A stretch of 64,000 bases of DNA from Oenanthe sinensis (taxonomy: Eukaryota > Streptophyta > Magnoliopsida > Apiales > Apiaceae): NCBI GenBank assembly GCA_028671895.1, contig CM053810.1, forward strand, positions 59,521,501 to 59,585,500, given 5' to 3'. Made by a program: the position numbers and the translations under genes. This document shows positions 13,039-25,380 of this stretch, piece after piece (position 1 is the first letter of the stretch; each line of letters begins with the position of its first letter). The notes beneath the pieces are model-generated. The model had not been told where the DNA came from. It did not search any database and saw only the letters and a program-made list of their open reading frames with translations.

Positions 13039-13989
13039 TCAGAAGGTTTCTAGTAGATTTACTAGCATAAATGGTACTAGGTATAGAATTGTATGAGTGG
13101 TCGCACAATCAATAATACATATATCTCTCATACTATATAAACAACAAAATATAACATAAAATAGAAACATAGAAAATATTACATATAAAATGTTTTGGCA
13201 TTCGGCAAGTACGAACTCATGTCCTTCAGCCTCACATTTATGACAAACATCTTTAGAATCTCCTTCTTGTGATAACTTTTTATTTAGCATTTCAGGCTAC
13301 CTTCTTAGATTGCCATAGTTGTTGTAACTTATCACGCTGCCACTTTTGGTGGCCAGAATTGTATTGATTTCAAAAATTCATCATCCATGGTTTCGTCCAT
13401 AACTCTGTCCTCCTCTATGCCCTTTCCCACGTTCATTCTTCTGGAATGACGTGATATGTACTTCAGGTAACTGGGCAGAGCCTGTAGGACGTGTCTGATG
13501 ATTTCTTAACAACAACTCATTTTCAACCACAAGAAGGAGAGCTACCAATTCACTATATTTCTGAAAATTACGCTCTATGTACTGTTGCACTAGTATTATA
13601 GTGTTGGGCTGAAAGGTTGAGAGAGTCTCTTCAATCATTTCAGCATCAGTAATTTTCTCAGCACATAATATTAGTTTTGAACTTGTTTTAAATAACATGG
13701 AATTATATTCCGCAACAGATTTAAAATCTTGTAGCCATAAATTAATCCAGTCATATCGAGTCGATGGTAAATAAACAAGTTTTTGGTGATCAAATATATC
13801 TTCGTGAATATGATGCCTAAGAAATAAAATATCTTTTGCATTTTGTTCGATAGTTGGAGTTTTTCCGGATTCAATAGAATATTTTAACCCGTTAACATTA
13901 AGATATGATCCTGCATCGATCATCCATGACAGATAAGTATTTCCAGAAACATTTAGTGCAACAAACTCTAATTTTGCAAGGTTTGTCAT
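13039..13989 (-). pseudogene. Copia gag remnant
   Basis: The minus-strand frame 13989-13381 has the signature of a plant copia Gag. It begins MTNLAKLEFVALNVSGNTYL and continues with an FLRHHIHEDI segment, LQDFKSVAEYNSMLFK and RPTGSAQLPEVH. Relative to the family as I know it, the segment between the FLRHH motif and DHQKLVYLP is missing, suggesting an internal deletion. A degenerate CCHC knuckle (CHKCEAEGHEFVLAEC) follows in a separate frame at 13290-13039. Gag is therefore split and inactive. Confidence 0.82.
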
Positions 13990-14241
13990 TCTGGTAAATA
14001 TTTAAAGCATGATATAATATAACACATCAATATTTAAACAATTAATAAAGCATGTATAATATAATATAAACTACTACAAAAGTTATGACGGTATAACCGA
14101 CCATTGAACTTTTGAAATAGTTTAGTACAAAAGTTACGGCGGCATAGCCGACTATTGAACTTTTGAATAATACTTGACGGCAGAGCCATCTTTATAGTAA
14201 TAGGTAATATAAATAAATTTAATGAAATGAAATAAGTAAAG

Positions 14242-14304
14242 TTAGATCATACTTCCTTCTGTAAACAAGTTTCAGTTGGATAGAGATTCGTGCTGATAAC
14301 GTGT

Positions 14305-14354
<50 letters not shown>

Positions 14355-14417
14355 ACACGTTATCAGCACGAATCTCTATCCAACTGAAACTTGTTTACAG
14401 AAGGAAGTATGATCTAA
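14242..14417. repeat. Perfect 176-bp palindrome with TA core
   Basis: The left arm from TTAGATCATACTTCC through ATTCGTGCTGATAACGTG is repeated in perfect inverse on the right, ending GGAAGTATGATCTAA at 14417. The centre is a pure (TA)n run at about 14311-14348. The left arm contains the copia primer binding site and adjoining leader. The right arm lies within the LTR body and is absent from the left LTR, so it looks like an inverted duplication of the PBS region. Confidence 0.9.
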
Positions 14418-14769
14418 TATATATATATCGTTAATTAAAACCATAAAACATAAGCAAAAAAAAAGTGGTTGTGTAACTCTTGTTTTTCATTCCTTGTATG
14501 TGTGTCTCAAACATACGTACAAGATCTCTATTTATAGGCCAAGACTACCACCGCCTTTGCTTTGTTTTCCTTCTCAAACTAAGTAATATAACGGGATAAC
14601 TAATATTTAAATAAATTTATTATTTATTTTTATTTTTATTTAATATTTAATATATAATTTTATAATATTAAGAATTTATATTAATATTATATGTTCTCTT
14701 TTTATATATAAATGTATTCTATTTAACATAAATATGTTATAATATGGACCCGTGTTAAAAATAAAATTT

Positions 14770-14816
<47 letters not shown>

Positions 14817-15089
14817 TAGCTCATATTATAATAAGTAAAATTATATAATTTAGACTCATGTTATAAATATATAATTGAGTCTAAAAAGTAAAAATTTAGT
14901 TAATATAGATATGTATATAGTTAGGGCTCATATTATAATAAATAATATGTATATTTTTTAAGCATGTGACTCAGTACCGACGACCGACCAACCAATCAAA
15001 TTTTTTAATTTTACGGCTATAATAATATATTATAGATATCATATCTATCTTAAGGCGGTTATATTAAAATATTAACAATATACATAACA
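14302..15089 (-). repeat. Copia 5' LTR (right copy), expanded
   Basis: Outer edges are TGTTATAAA (14302) and ACATAACA (15089), giving 788 bp against 243 bp for the left LTR. The excess comes from the palindrome arm (about 14350-14417), TA expansion and a roughly 440-bp insertion at 14593-15030. The remaining sequence aligns to the left LTR. Confidence 0.8.
14593..15030. mobile_element. Unclassified AT-rich insertion in copia LTR
   Basis: Starts ACGGGATAACTAATATTTAA and ends near GGCTATAATAATATAT. It interrupts LTR sequence that is continuous in the left LTR. A shorter related copy occurs at about 22107-22430, sharing both ends and the interior (for example ATATGGACCCGTGTTAAAAA). A (TA)n run at about 14776-14812 enlarges this copy. 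No TIR or coding capacity was seen. The hairpin CCGTGCGAAACACGG beside the second copy recalls Helitron 3' ends, but the class is unproven. Confidence 0.6.
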
Positions 15090-15094
15090 AAAAT

Positions 15095-15630
15095 TCAATT
15101 ATTTGACGCTATTCAGTGTGTCATTCTTTATGTAATTTGCTTAACTGGTCTACTAGACAAATAAAGATTATGATGCAAATGATCCTTAAAATTCATACTT
15201 AAATAACACAACTTTATTCTGAAAGTACTTAAATATAAATTTAGTTGACATTATAATCAGAAAAAGCACACATTATAATCAATATAAGATAATAATACAA
15301 TTATAAAAACAATATTTTACAAGTCAAAATTACAAAGAAATTTATATATTCAATTATTAAAAGGATCACCAGATATGACTAAAAAACGCATTAAATAGAA
15401 AATTGACTTTTAGTAACTCTTTTTTTTAAAAAAACAACTAATTTTACTACAAAGAAAAATAAAAGAAAAAGAGGTAAAATTTCTGGACCTCCAGGAAGCT
15501 ACAAGAATAAGGTGTCTGGGGTCAGCAAATCATCCACGCCAATAAACCCACAATTTCTCTTATCCCCTTGTTCCTCAATTCAACCATTTCATACACATTT
15601 TATCACAACACATACTTACATAAAACTATA
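15095..15630 (+). promoter_or_regulatory. Upstream region of PRXQ
   Basis: AT-rich sequence between the copia TSD and the PRXQ ATG. It becomes pyrimidine-rich near 15540-15600, as is common for a plant 5' UTR. No clear TATA box is assignable. Confidence 0.4.
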
Positions 15631-17962
15631 ATGGCTTCTGCTACTGCTGCTTCAGCATCTGTATCTATATACAAACACACTCTTCTTGCTTCTCACCCCC
15701 CTAAACAACATTCTTCTCATTTTCTTACCAAATCATCATCTTCTTCACAATCTCAGATTTATGGTCTCAAAATCTCACATTCCTCTGCGCCCTCCACCCC
15801 TTATTTTTCAACCAAGATTTGTCCCATTTCTGCAAAGGTACATTTTTTATTATCAAGAATTTAGTTTTTAAAGCTACCCTTTTTATATTTTGAGGATTTA
15901 TTATGCGGGTCACCATTTTTATTGGTTATTTTTGTTGTCAAGGTGAATAAAGGGACTGTTCCTCCAGCATTTACATTGAAAGATCAAGATGGCAAAAATG
16001 TTAGTCTTTCAAAATTTAAAGGCAAGCCTGTTGTTGTTTATTTCTACCCTGCTGATGAAACCCCTGGCTGCACCAAACAGGTCCTTTCTTTTTTATTGTC
16101 CCTTTTTATGTACATGTTGAAATCCTGTTTGTTTATATCATTGTCTTGTAATTTTATTTGAATTGTTTATGCAATATTATAATTTTAAGTTGATGTAGAC
16201 TTATTTTATATTTATTTTTTGGTAGTTTACGTAGTCCTTTAAGTTCAGGGGATGGGGGGAGTGAGGATTCGAACCTGTGGCTTTTTTATGGGGTAACTGG
16301 TGGGGATGGGTTTTTATCTCAATGCTATCCCTGAATCTAGTGCGGACTTAGGGGGGTGTATTATTTTAATTTCAAAATCACATTTTTGGGAAGTACTACT
16401 ACTTTTAAGATAGTTCTGGCTGTCCAGGATACATGTTACTGTGTTTGGACAAGTTGAAATGGATAGAAGTGTGAGAAATTGTCACAAAGTGAGTTTTTTC
16501 TTCATTTATATAAAAATAGCGTGGACGTGGATTAAGGGTGATTAATTATATGCTACTATGCTGTTAACCCATCGAAATTGTCATTCTTTTCCTCATCCAA
16601 TACCGTCTTGTCTCAGCACCAGTTACTTTGGAACTGGATAGTATATATTTTTTTGGGCCAACTGCAAAAGAATAACCATGAATGAGGAGTATGTGCAGCC
16701 TGTTGTGAATATTGGTTACTGCTAGTAATATTCATTTGTATTAATTAAATATTATGCTAACAATTTTTTTATACACTTAGCAGGCGTGTGCTTTCAGAGA
16801 TTCTTATGAGAAATTTAAGAAAGCGGGCGCTGAGGTTGTTGGGATCAGTGGCGATGATGCATCTTCACATAAGGTAATGCAAACTTGGAGTTTGTTAGTT
16901 CCTTTCTTCACCGTGAAGTGTCTCACTTGCAACATTGCAAAATTTTAATGATTAGTGTTTAATTCTAAAATGATAATAGTTTTCTGCAACCTCGGAAATT
17001 TTTTTGACACTGTTTTAAAAAAGTTAGAGCTAGTCTAGCTTACCTCAGAGTAATAAGAGTTTATTGTTGCATGTGTTCAAATGCGTCCGTGTATAGACAT
17101 TTTGATCCAAGCAACTAAGTTGTCCTTTTTGATATGGGTGAGTCGGTGACATCTGTATGCTTGTGTATCAGGATAGAACATCCAGTAGTCATGCAAGCTA
17201 TAGCTGTTTTAAATTGAACAAGCTCTGAAATTTTATTTAGGAATTTTTTTTCCCATTGAAATGAATGGAAATTAAGAATTCGGTAATATTAAAGCTGATT
17301 GCTGACATCAATCTGAGACTTAGCTACCAAAATGTCTTTATTAGTCTCCTAGGTCATGAGATTCAAGAGCATTATGAACCTTTAAAATCTGTAATTTGAT
17401 GTTTTGTCAATTGTGGGCCTTGTGGCGATGCATCAGTTAAATTTAATAAATGCATCGTATTGGTGTGCCCTATATACCGACAGAGCACAAGACTACAAGC
17501 AGTTCTCGAGTTGTTATACTATTATTATTATTTTTCCTTTCAAAGAGAATTGAGGTTCAACTCTCCTTGCAACTGAACCAGAAAATTTTGTTTGTTTGGG
17601 CTTGCAGTAAATGACCTTACGGTTATGGCGCCTTTTGTGTGTGTGTATGTGTGTGTGTTTTTTTTGCGCGGGGGGGCGGGGGTTCCATTTGAATTTTTGT
17701 GGGGATAATTTTACACTTTACGCAATGTTTCAAATTGGTGTAGGCATTTGCAAAGAAATACAAACTTCCATTCACATTGCTGAGTGATGAGGGTAACAAG
17801 GTCAGAAAAGATTGGGGTGTGCCATCTGATCTGTTTGGTACATTGCCTGGACGACAGACATATGTCCTCGATAAAACTGGAAAGGTTCAACTCATCTACA
17901 ATAATCAGTTTCAACCAGAAAAGCATATTGATGAGACATTGAAGCTGCTTCAAAGTCTCTGA
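15631..17962 (+). CDS. PRXQ: Peroxiredoxin Q, chloroplastic
   Basis: Thioredoxin-dependent thiol peroxidase of the BCP/PrxQ class, reducing peroxides in the chloroplast, where it is associated with thylakoids. Four exons: 15631-15837, 15943-16080, 16784-16873, 17744-17962. They sum to 217 aa, matching the family length. Residues 1 to about 67 form a Ser/Thr-rich transit peptide without acidic residues. The core begins at GTVPPAFTLKDQDGK. The peroxidatic Cys112 in ETPGCTKQ and resolving Cys117 in ACAF are five residues apart, the PrxQ signature. GRQTYVLD and the C-terminal HIDETLKLLQSL are also typical. The exon 3 acceptor is a tandem TAG/CAG at 16780/16783, so an optional extra Gln could arise. 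The gene is convergent with the FMO gene downstream. No defect seen. Confidence 0.96.
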
Positions 17963-18191
17963 GCCTTTCTTATCAACAATACTCATGTCGATCTGGTTTT
18001 CCTCTGTCGTTCCTAATTAAATTTGATTTTGTAATATTAGAATATTGCTTATTCTTGTACTACATATATCTCCCCGTTGGTATAATATGTTTACTCTATC
18101 ATAAATATATATCTGATATTAAAAATGCAGTTACAAATATGATGTAATGCTTGTACATGGGATAACTTTCTTCTTCAGGGTTCCTGAACTT

Positions 18192-18515
18192 GGCCATGAA
18201 CGACATTACAGTCTGTAGTGGAGCCAAAATTATTTAGGTGAGACTGAATCCAGAGTCTGAAAATACTTGGAAACTTATTAAGTACTTGGACTTATTTAAA
18301 TAAAAACAAATTTATAATAATAACAAAAAAGAATAGATTTATAGCACATCCTCGGCCATGAACGACATTACGGTTTGTAGTGGAGCCAAAATTATCTAGG
18401 TGAGACTGAATCCAGAGACTGAATACTCGGAAACTTATTCAGCAAGTACTTGAACTTATTGAAATAAAAACAAATATATAATTAAACAAAAATGAAAAGA
18501 TTTATAGCACATCCC
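18192..18515. repeat. Tandem duplication, period about 162 bp
   Basis: Two adjacent copies begin GGCCATGAACGACATTAC at 18192 and 18354 and run to TTATAGCACATCC, with small indels. They lie between PRXQ and the stop codon of the convergent FMO gene and probably form part of their 3' flanks. Confidence 0.85.
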
Positions 18516-18524
18516 AGTTGTTTT

Positions 18525-21068
18525 TTATGCTTTGTCTTCCATGTGCTGTTCATAATCGCGACTGTTATATGCACTAAATGCTTCAGAAAGCCAGTTCTTC
18601 TTCCTCCATGAGCTCCACCCCATCTCTTCACATATTTCATCACTGTGGTTAATACTGAATGTAGAAATGCAGTTCCTCTTGTAAAATCTTGTTGTGTTCC
18701 TCATAATTTCCCTCTCTGTAGTCGTTTGTTCAAGCATCTTCTCCACACTTGGCAGCTTGAATTGACCACCGAGAAGTCGAGCCAGCCATATGCACCTGAT
18801 CTCTGCAGTATGCAGGTTCGAAACACTTTCCACATAACCCACAAATGCCATATTTGGAATGAAAGGATGAACTGTACCCCTGTTACGTAAAAATAGATCA
18901 TTTTAGAGTAGGTTATGGGTGAAACTTAAATATGATTGGAAATTTTTTAAAGCTTTCATGTGGAATCTTTTTCATACCTGTACAATGGCATGGCACCAGA
19001 AGGAGATTCCAATAAACTACGGAAGGGATCTGGTAATATATCTTTAACCTTTTTCTTGCCATCAAAACCAGTAGAAAGAAGAACTACATCAGCTTCTAAC
19101 TTAGTATTATCTTCAAATTCAACTCCTCCTTCCCAAAACCACCATCTGGATGCTCTTTTAAACATGATCTTTCCCTTGTCAGCCTCGGTGAAGAAAGTTT
19201 CTGGTAAGATGGCCATCTGACAAGATGCATAATCTTCCTCAAACGGGTGATCTGGTTTCAAGCCATACTTCTGCAGTGGGAGCTTCCATGCCAAATAGGA
19301 CTCGATGAACATAGAAATCCCTCGCCTCTGTAAGATATTAATCCATGTTCTTAATGAGCCCCGATTCATTTCTTTTCAAGGTTAGTTGAAATTAATGATA
19401 GTTAACTAAAAATGAGAATGTATAAGAAAAGTTTACCACTGGAGATGAAAAATGGCAAAGGATGGTCCTGAGGAGGCCTTGATTAGGCCTTTGATGGAGG
19501 AACTGAGAAAATCTAGTTGAATAGAACCAGTAAAATGGTAAACCCCAGACTGAGTAATGTGGAACTGTCCAGTGCAATGTCCTTATTATCATTGTGCACG
19601 CTTGACCTTCTGCACCTTTTTTAATCAAATGTAGAATACAGGTCAGCATACATATACAAAACTATGTATTTCAGTTTGTTAGAATAGCTATAGCATTAGT
19701 AAATTTTATTTGTATTTTAATAATTTTTATGTTTTTCGATCATGTACTAGTGTATATTTTTAGTTTTAAATTTTGTTTCTCTCTATGTATAAAAATATTC
19801 CGTTTGTGTGGGGCTTAGAAAGTACATCATAGACTACAGAAGAGACAACAACTGAAGGATGTTGACTGCAATTAATTTAACGTATTGTACAAATATAAGA
19901 AAATAATCAAGTCAAGTCAATAATTGAACCAAGTACTAATTCAATTTTCAAACAGTAATGTACTCATAACCCCCAGACAATTGACCTTTTAGATCTGTTT
20001 CTGACACATGCCTTTTCTTGTCTGTCAGTAAATCTATCCAAATTATTCTCATAACCAAATCATGCAATCATCATTACATGTCTGCTTAACTACATATTTG
20101 CACATTACAGAGATATGTAATGTAACTTAGTAACTATACATGTACCTTGATTTGCTTCAGCACATTCAACTGCCAAGTCAATGGCAGATTTCTTGTACCC
20201 AACCACAGCAACCTTTTTGTCTTTGAGGAGTTCAACAGTGGCTTCTTGATCGAGTTTGCTGTAATCAATGGAATGCATCACCTTTCCTTTAAATACTTCC
20301 TGCCCTTTGTTTCGAGGAAAAACTGGTACTTTCGGTTCGTCGCCATATTTTCCGGTGCACACCACCAGGAACTCAAAGGCATACCACTGCTCACAGAATT
20401 GGAACAAAATATAAACTTAATTAGTAAGGATATACTCACATGGTCACATCTATAATTAGTTGCAATAGTAAAAAGATATATACAGTTAACTTTAGGGAGG
20501 TATGGGGGTGGACTATAGTAGTTTGTTTGCATGTTTAGTTTAATGGTAAGCATGCATACATCATACTCTAAGCTTCTTTAAATTCAGGGTGTTAGTTGAG
20601 GCATATATTTAAATTTTTACAGTTGATCTTTACTAATATATATACCTCGACAATCTCTGATTGGTTAATCTGGACAGCAACCTCCCATACAGGTTTACCG
20701 GTACCAATAAAACTTCCAACTTCTCCAGTGGTTTGACGATCACCAACAAACCTGATCTCCACAACCTTGGAGTTAAATTTCACAAACTTTAATAAATCAA
20801 AGTTGGTAGCATAAGAATATAGATAATCCAGCACTTCCTGGTATGACGGAAAGCTGGAATTATCCCTATTAGTCCAAGGGAAATCCGAGAATTCGTAATC
20901 ACAACGTGGAGTTTGTAGCTTTGTAGTGCGAAATGAGCAATGTTTCCACACTCCTCCAAGGGAGTTTGAAGACTCGAAAACCATAGGCTGGTGTTGGGAG
21001 AGCTGTTTAGCGGCAGCTATACCGCTAATGCCAGCTCCTACAATACCAATCTTGGACAAGGTAGCCAT
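18525..21068 (-). CDS. FMO1-like flavin-containing monooxygenase
   Basis: FAD- and NADPH-dependent monooxygenase of the plant FMO1-like group. The best-known member, Arabidopsis FMO1, N-hydroxylates pipecolic acid in systemic immunity, but the substrate here is unproven. Five exons on the minus strand: 21068-20646, 20386-20146, 19615-19437, 19327-18978, 18879-18525. They total 515 aa. Motifs: FAD Rossmann GAGISG at 11-16, FMO signature FKGKVMHSIDY (F173, G175, H179, Y183), the NADP site VVGYKKSA around 204, and LLSTGFDG around 363. The NADP site lacks the second glycine of the usual GxGxSA, as I recall for this subgroup. All splice sites are GT/AG. The C-terminus ends in ISTFSINHSDEICEEMGW followed by a short tail. 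It appears intact. Confidence 0.93.
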
Positions 21069-21193
21069 CAGGTGATCGAGCTAGTGTGTGTTTATGTATG
21101 TGTACCGTGTACGTTTAGAGAATTTAACTCAAACAAGAGACGATACTTATTAGATATAGAAATGGTTGTTTTTGAAATGGCAAGGGAAGAGCT

Positions 21194-21202
21194 CTATTTA
21201 TA
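21194..21202 (-). promoter_or_regulatory. TATA box of the FMO1-like gene
   Basis: Minus strand TATAAATAG, about 125 bp upstream of the ATG at 21068, a normal spacing for a plant TATA box with a roughly 90-bp leader. Confidence 0.6.
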
Positions 21203-21344
21203 GGATTTTGCATGGAGGATAAAGGGTCATGGTCATGTTACGAGCACGTGATATAGCTTCAAGTTAAATTCCTTTATATTACGAACACTGAAGTCTGAAC
21301 CTAATCAACTTGTCGAATGGAGAAGTTTTATGGAATATTCTCTA

Positions 21345-21520
21345 ATTTTTTTAAATAATAAAATAGGATTAAATTAAATTGAATAAAGATTAGAAATTAG
21401 AATTAGATTAGAATATTCGTAGTAAATTTATCGTAAATCGGAATTCATTAATTCTAGACTTTTTAGAAAGAATTTTTCGTTTTCTACGACTTTCGTAGTT
21501 TACTTACATAAACTTTATAT
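21345..21520 (+). repeat. Fragment of the gypsy LTR family
   Basis: Contains a tract rich in GATTAGAAATTAGAATTAGATTAG. It is followed by ATCGGAATTCATTAATTCTAG and TTTTTCGTTTTCTACGA-type sequence, which correspond in order to two parts of the reverse complement of the LTR at 33232-35009. The intervening LTR sequence is missing. Confidence 0.6.
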
Positions 21521-24500
21521 CCTTTTACTTAGGAAAAAGATTAAACATTATATTCTTTTATGATCCCTCTCTTGCTTTTAATTTCCGGTTATAATGGTAA
21601 ATAAGGTTTGTTGAATAATAATATTATGTAAGGCTGGAAAAATATATATTCCACCTTCAATAATATATTGTGCGTGTTATTGATTTAGATAAAATTTTAT
21701 ATGCTCCAATGCTTGAAATTTTGAATCAACTTAATTTACTAATGATTAAAAAAAGATAAATTGATAATATATATAGGCAAAAGTTCTATAAAAAACTTAA
21801 ATGGAGTATAGAACATTGCATTATATTATGATTATAATATATTACAAAATTATTGCAGAACATAATACAAGACATACATTACTGCATGTACTCCACCAAA
21901 CAAACCAATATATATATATATACACACACACACATAAAAAAATCAAATATAAATTCAAAATCATGGAACAAAATTTACAAATCAAATATAAATCAAAGAT
22001 CGAACAAAATCATGAATCTCGAAAACTTTCTTAAAAATGATAAAGAGGAACCTATTATATTATTGTGTTATTGAATAAATATATATAAGCTTATAATCCG
22101 TGCGAAACACGGGATAACTAATATTTAAATAAATTAATTTTTTATTTATATTTATATTTATATTTAATATATAATTTTATAATATTAAGAATTTATATTA
22201 ATATTATATGTTCTCTTTTTATATATAAATTTATTCTATTTAATATAAATATGTTATAATATGGACCCGTGTTAAAAATAAAATTTTAATTAATATTGAT
22301 GTATATATAGTTAGAACCATATTATAATAAGTAAAATTATATCTAATATATAGGTATATTTTTTAAAGCCGTGACCCAGTACCGACAACCGACACTTTTA
22401 ATTTTTCTGCTATAATAATATATGATAGATGTAAGTTATTGAAAAACATGTATCTTTGATTTTAATTTAACCAAAACTCTAATTTTATTTTAATCCTATA
22501 CAGAGGCACAACTAAACCACCGATATATCTAATCATACGAACTGGGATTAGTTTTAGACTTGCAATTAAAATCAGCTTTGATGTAATGGAAGAGAAAGAG
22601 TATGGTGTATAAAAAAACTCTTGTAATAATTAAGTTACAGTGCCACGGATGTATAAGAGAACTTGTCAATATTGCTAGGGATGAATTAATTAGGAGACCG
22701 ACTAATTAGGAATTTATTATTGTTAAGTAATCAGTTCATTTAAAATTTTAAGACAGTGTAAGATAGTTTTACTCTATTATAAATTGTGAGAATATTGGAG
22801 TGGTAGTGTCGTGAGAATATTAAGGTGACAGTGAGTTGAGGTGTTAGAGAAATATCAAAAATGGATCTTATATTATATTTTAACAATTATGGATATAATA
22901 TAATTTATTATGAACATGTTAAAATAGAATATAACATTTTAATAAGTCGTTAATCTTAAATAATTATACACCTAAATTTAGTACGGTAAACTGTTATAAT
23001 ATTGAAGTTAGTTCGAGTTAACAAATACCCATGGATTCATGCCTATTCATAAAAGTTGGAGGTCAACTCTTGATAGAGACATATATCCTTGCGCAGTTGC
23101 TTTAACTTTCAGAGTAGTCCATTCTTTTTACAAGTTTAAGAGGATACCTTGATATTACTCCCTCCATTGAATATTTATTTTATTTTATACTCCATTCATT
23201 TATATAATTTTTAAAATAAAATTTCAGTATTGATATTTGAATTTTATTAGTTTTAATATTAAATTTTATTTATATGCATATTAAGTAATGTAATAAGTAA
23301 TAATTAGGAGTAAAAGTGGGAGAAAACTATAAAATTTAATTTTTTAATATACGTGAAAACTAAAAGAAACTAAAAGGATGGAAGGAAGAATATTTAAAGT
23401 AAAATTTAATGAAATATTTTATATATTTTCTACAATTAGTGAAAGGACTTTATTCTCAAAAAAAAAGTTATATATTAGTTTCTACATTGAAATTTTTATA
23501 AATGCCAAAGTTTGAAATATTAAAATTAAAAAGTTAAATATTATATTTCAATTTATGACCTTGGGATCTCTAACACCAAATAGCACATCTCTTGCCTTTA
23601 TTGTAAAAGATTATAACAAAAGAAAATATGAGTCTAAACCTTATTAATATAAATTTTAAACATTATAACATAAAATATATAATAATTTTTTATCCATGAC
23701 TAATTTAAACATTCTAAAAATACATTATATAACAAGAATTTCTTGGTTGCCTAGTAGAATAGAATATATATATATATATATATATAGAAGGTTGTTAGAA
23801 AACTTTCTATGCAGGCGAGTATCATCTATTCATCCTCTTTACAATTTAATTTCTTCGATCTGTGTATATACATATATTTTATTCTCTCAACTCACATGCA
23901 GCTCTACTCAACTCACAACTCTCTGGCTCCCTTGTGGTCATGATTATTTATTAATTTCTAAAATTAAATATATTTGATTATTAATATTTTTTTGATGATC
24001 TATTTATTCTCAAATTATCAGAATATATTAATTAACGTGCCTCTTAATTATTATTTTCATTTTCCAGAGACCCTTTAAGCATTTAATTGTCCATTCAAAT
24101 GGTATAAAAAAATGTGTGTTTGGATTAATAGTTTAAAAACATGCATAATTCTCAATCACTTGTGCGTACGGACTAGTATAAACACAGTATATACTATATG
24201 TTTATATTTAAATAATTATTATGATAATATTTTTATTTATTAAATAAAAAGAATTTATAATTAGCCATATATATTAAACTAGTAGATACTGAATTTGCCT
24301 ATAAACTAACCATATATAAAACATAGTTAATAATTTTGTATTATTATTGAACTTGTATAAAAATGTTGTGAAATTTGCCTAACCAAATATTGATTTGCGT
24401 ACTTTCTAAAAAAATAAATAAAATAAAAAAATGTAACAAAATACGTATGTAGTGACCACGGTACCAAATGGAGAGACTAATGTAACAAAATATATAGGAT

Positions 24501-25118
24501 CCCGTTAGAACTTCGAAGTTAAGACTTGGGCGAGAGTAGTAGTAGAATGAGTGACCATGATAAGTCCACACATTTTAAAAAATCACATAAAAAAAGGTTT
24601 ATTTAGCACACCAGTGTGTGGAAAGAAGACTGGACTCTGTATCAAAAATTCAATACTGTGGAGGGAGATAACAGTTCCCCAACCATGTCTACGTTAATTT
24701 GTTAGTTTATAATTGTAAAAGTCCAAAAATAAAATTTGTTGGCTTATTTTTTTGTTTCTTTTTTGTATGATAATTAATGTTATTATTTTTAATTTTCAGT
24801 TAAACTTTAATTAATTTAACTAATAAAAAAACAAAATGACAATTAATTTGGGACAAAGAAATATATAAACTTATACCAAATTGTTATGATTCCTAGTCTA
24901 TTGTTTAATTAATTATTTGTGTGATAAATAATAGGTATTTATAATTAATTTGAAAATTACAAAATATCAACTTAATTTGATTATAATGAAATATTCACTT
25001 TTAGTTTCTTGTTTTTAATTAAGATCTATACTTAAGGTAGTTTATAAATTTAAGTGTACCAAACTTCCTAATCTCGACTCCCAATAAGAAAATCTTACGA
25101 AGTGAGATCCCCGGTTAA
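21521..25118. other. Gene-free AT-rich intergenic region
   Basis: Apart from the repeat copy at 22107-22430 and (TA)n runs near 21908 and 23764-23786, I recognise no gene. The open frames are short, AT-driven and domain-free. A degenerate single CTCCCTCCATT end near 23158 suggests an old MITE scar. Confidence 0.5.
22107..22430. mobile_element. Second copy of the unclassified AT-rich insertion
   Basis: Starts CACGGGATAACTAATATTTAA and ends at CTGCTATAATAATATATG, matching the insertion in the copia LTR at 14593-15030. It is shorter because it lacks the TA expansion and an internal near-duplicate. A hairpin-forming CCGTGCGAAACACGG lies immediately to the left. Confidence 0.6.
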
Positions 25119-25120
25119 TA

Positions 25121-25378
25121 CTCCCTCCGTCCCATAATTCTTGTCTCATTTTGACTTTTTAAAATTAAATTTTTTTAACTTTGACTAACAATTTAAAAAT
25201 ATTTATTTATAATTTTACGACTTTATAAATTGATTCATAAAATAGAATAGTTAAATTTTATTATAATATTTTTCTAAAATATATATATTATTATATAACA
25301 TATTTAATTTGTTAGTCAAAATTAATTAATTTGACTTTGAAAAGTCAAAATGAGACAAGAAATATGGGACGGAGGGAG
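25121..25378. mobile_element. Stowaway MITE
   Basis: The TIRs CTCCCTCCGTCCCATA at 25121 and TATGGGACGGAGGGAG ending 25378 are flanked by TA duplications (25119-25120, 25379-25380). The subterminal TTGTCTCATTTTGAC pairs with its inverse on the right. The element is 258 bp and non-coding. Confidence 0.92.
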
Positions 25379-25380
25379 TA

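Larger units (their letters stand above)
9518..15089 (-). mobile_element. Ty1/copia LTR retrotransposon, decayed
   Basis: The element is bounded by TG...CA LTRs and a 5-bp TSD AAAAT at 9513-9517 and 15090-15094. It lies on the minus strand, so the right LTR is the 5' LTR. A primer-binding-site-like sequence TTATCAGCACGA (minus strand, 14288-14299) lies 2 bp inside it, and a purine-rich tract (minus strand, about 9761-9772) adjoins the 3' LTR. Internal order on the minus strand is gag, zinc knuckle, integrase, reverse transcriptase, RNase H, which is copia order. Stops and frameshifts break all of them. Arrays of TA and a secondary insertion have enlarged the right LTR. Confidence 0.9.
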
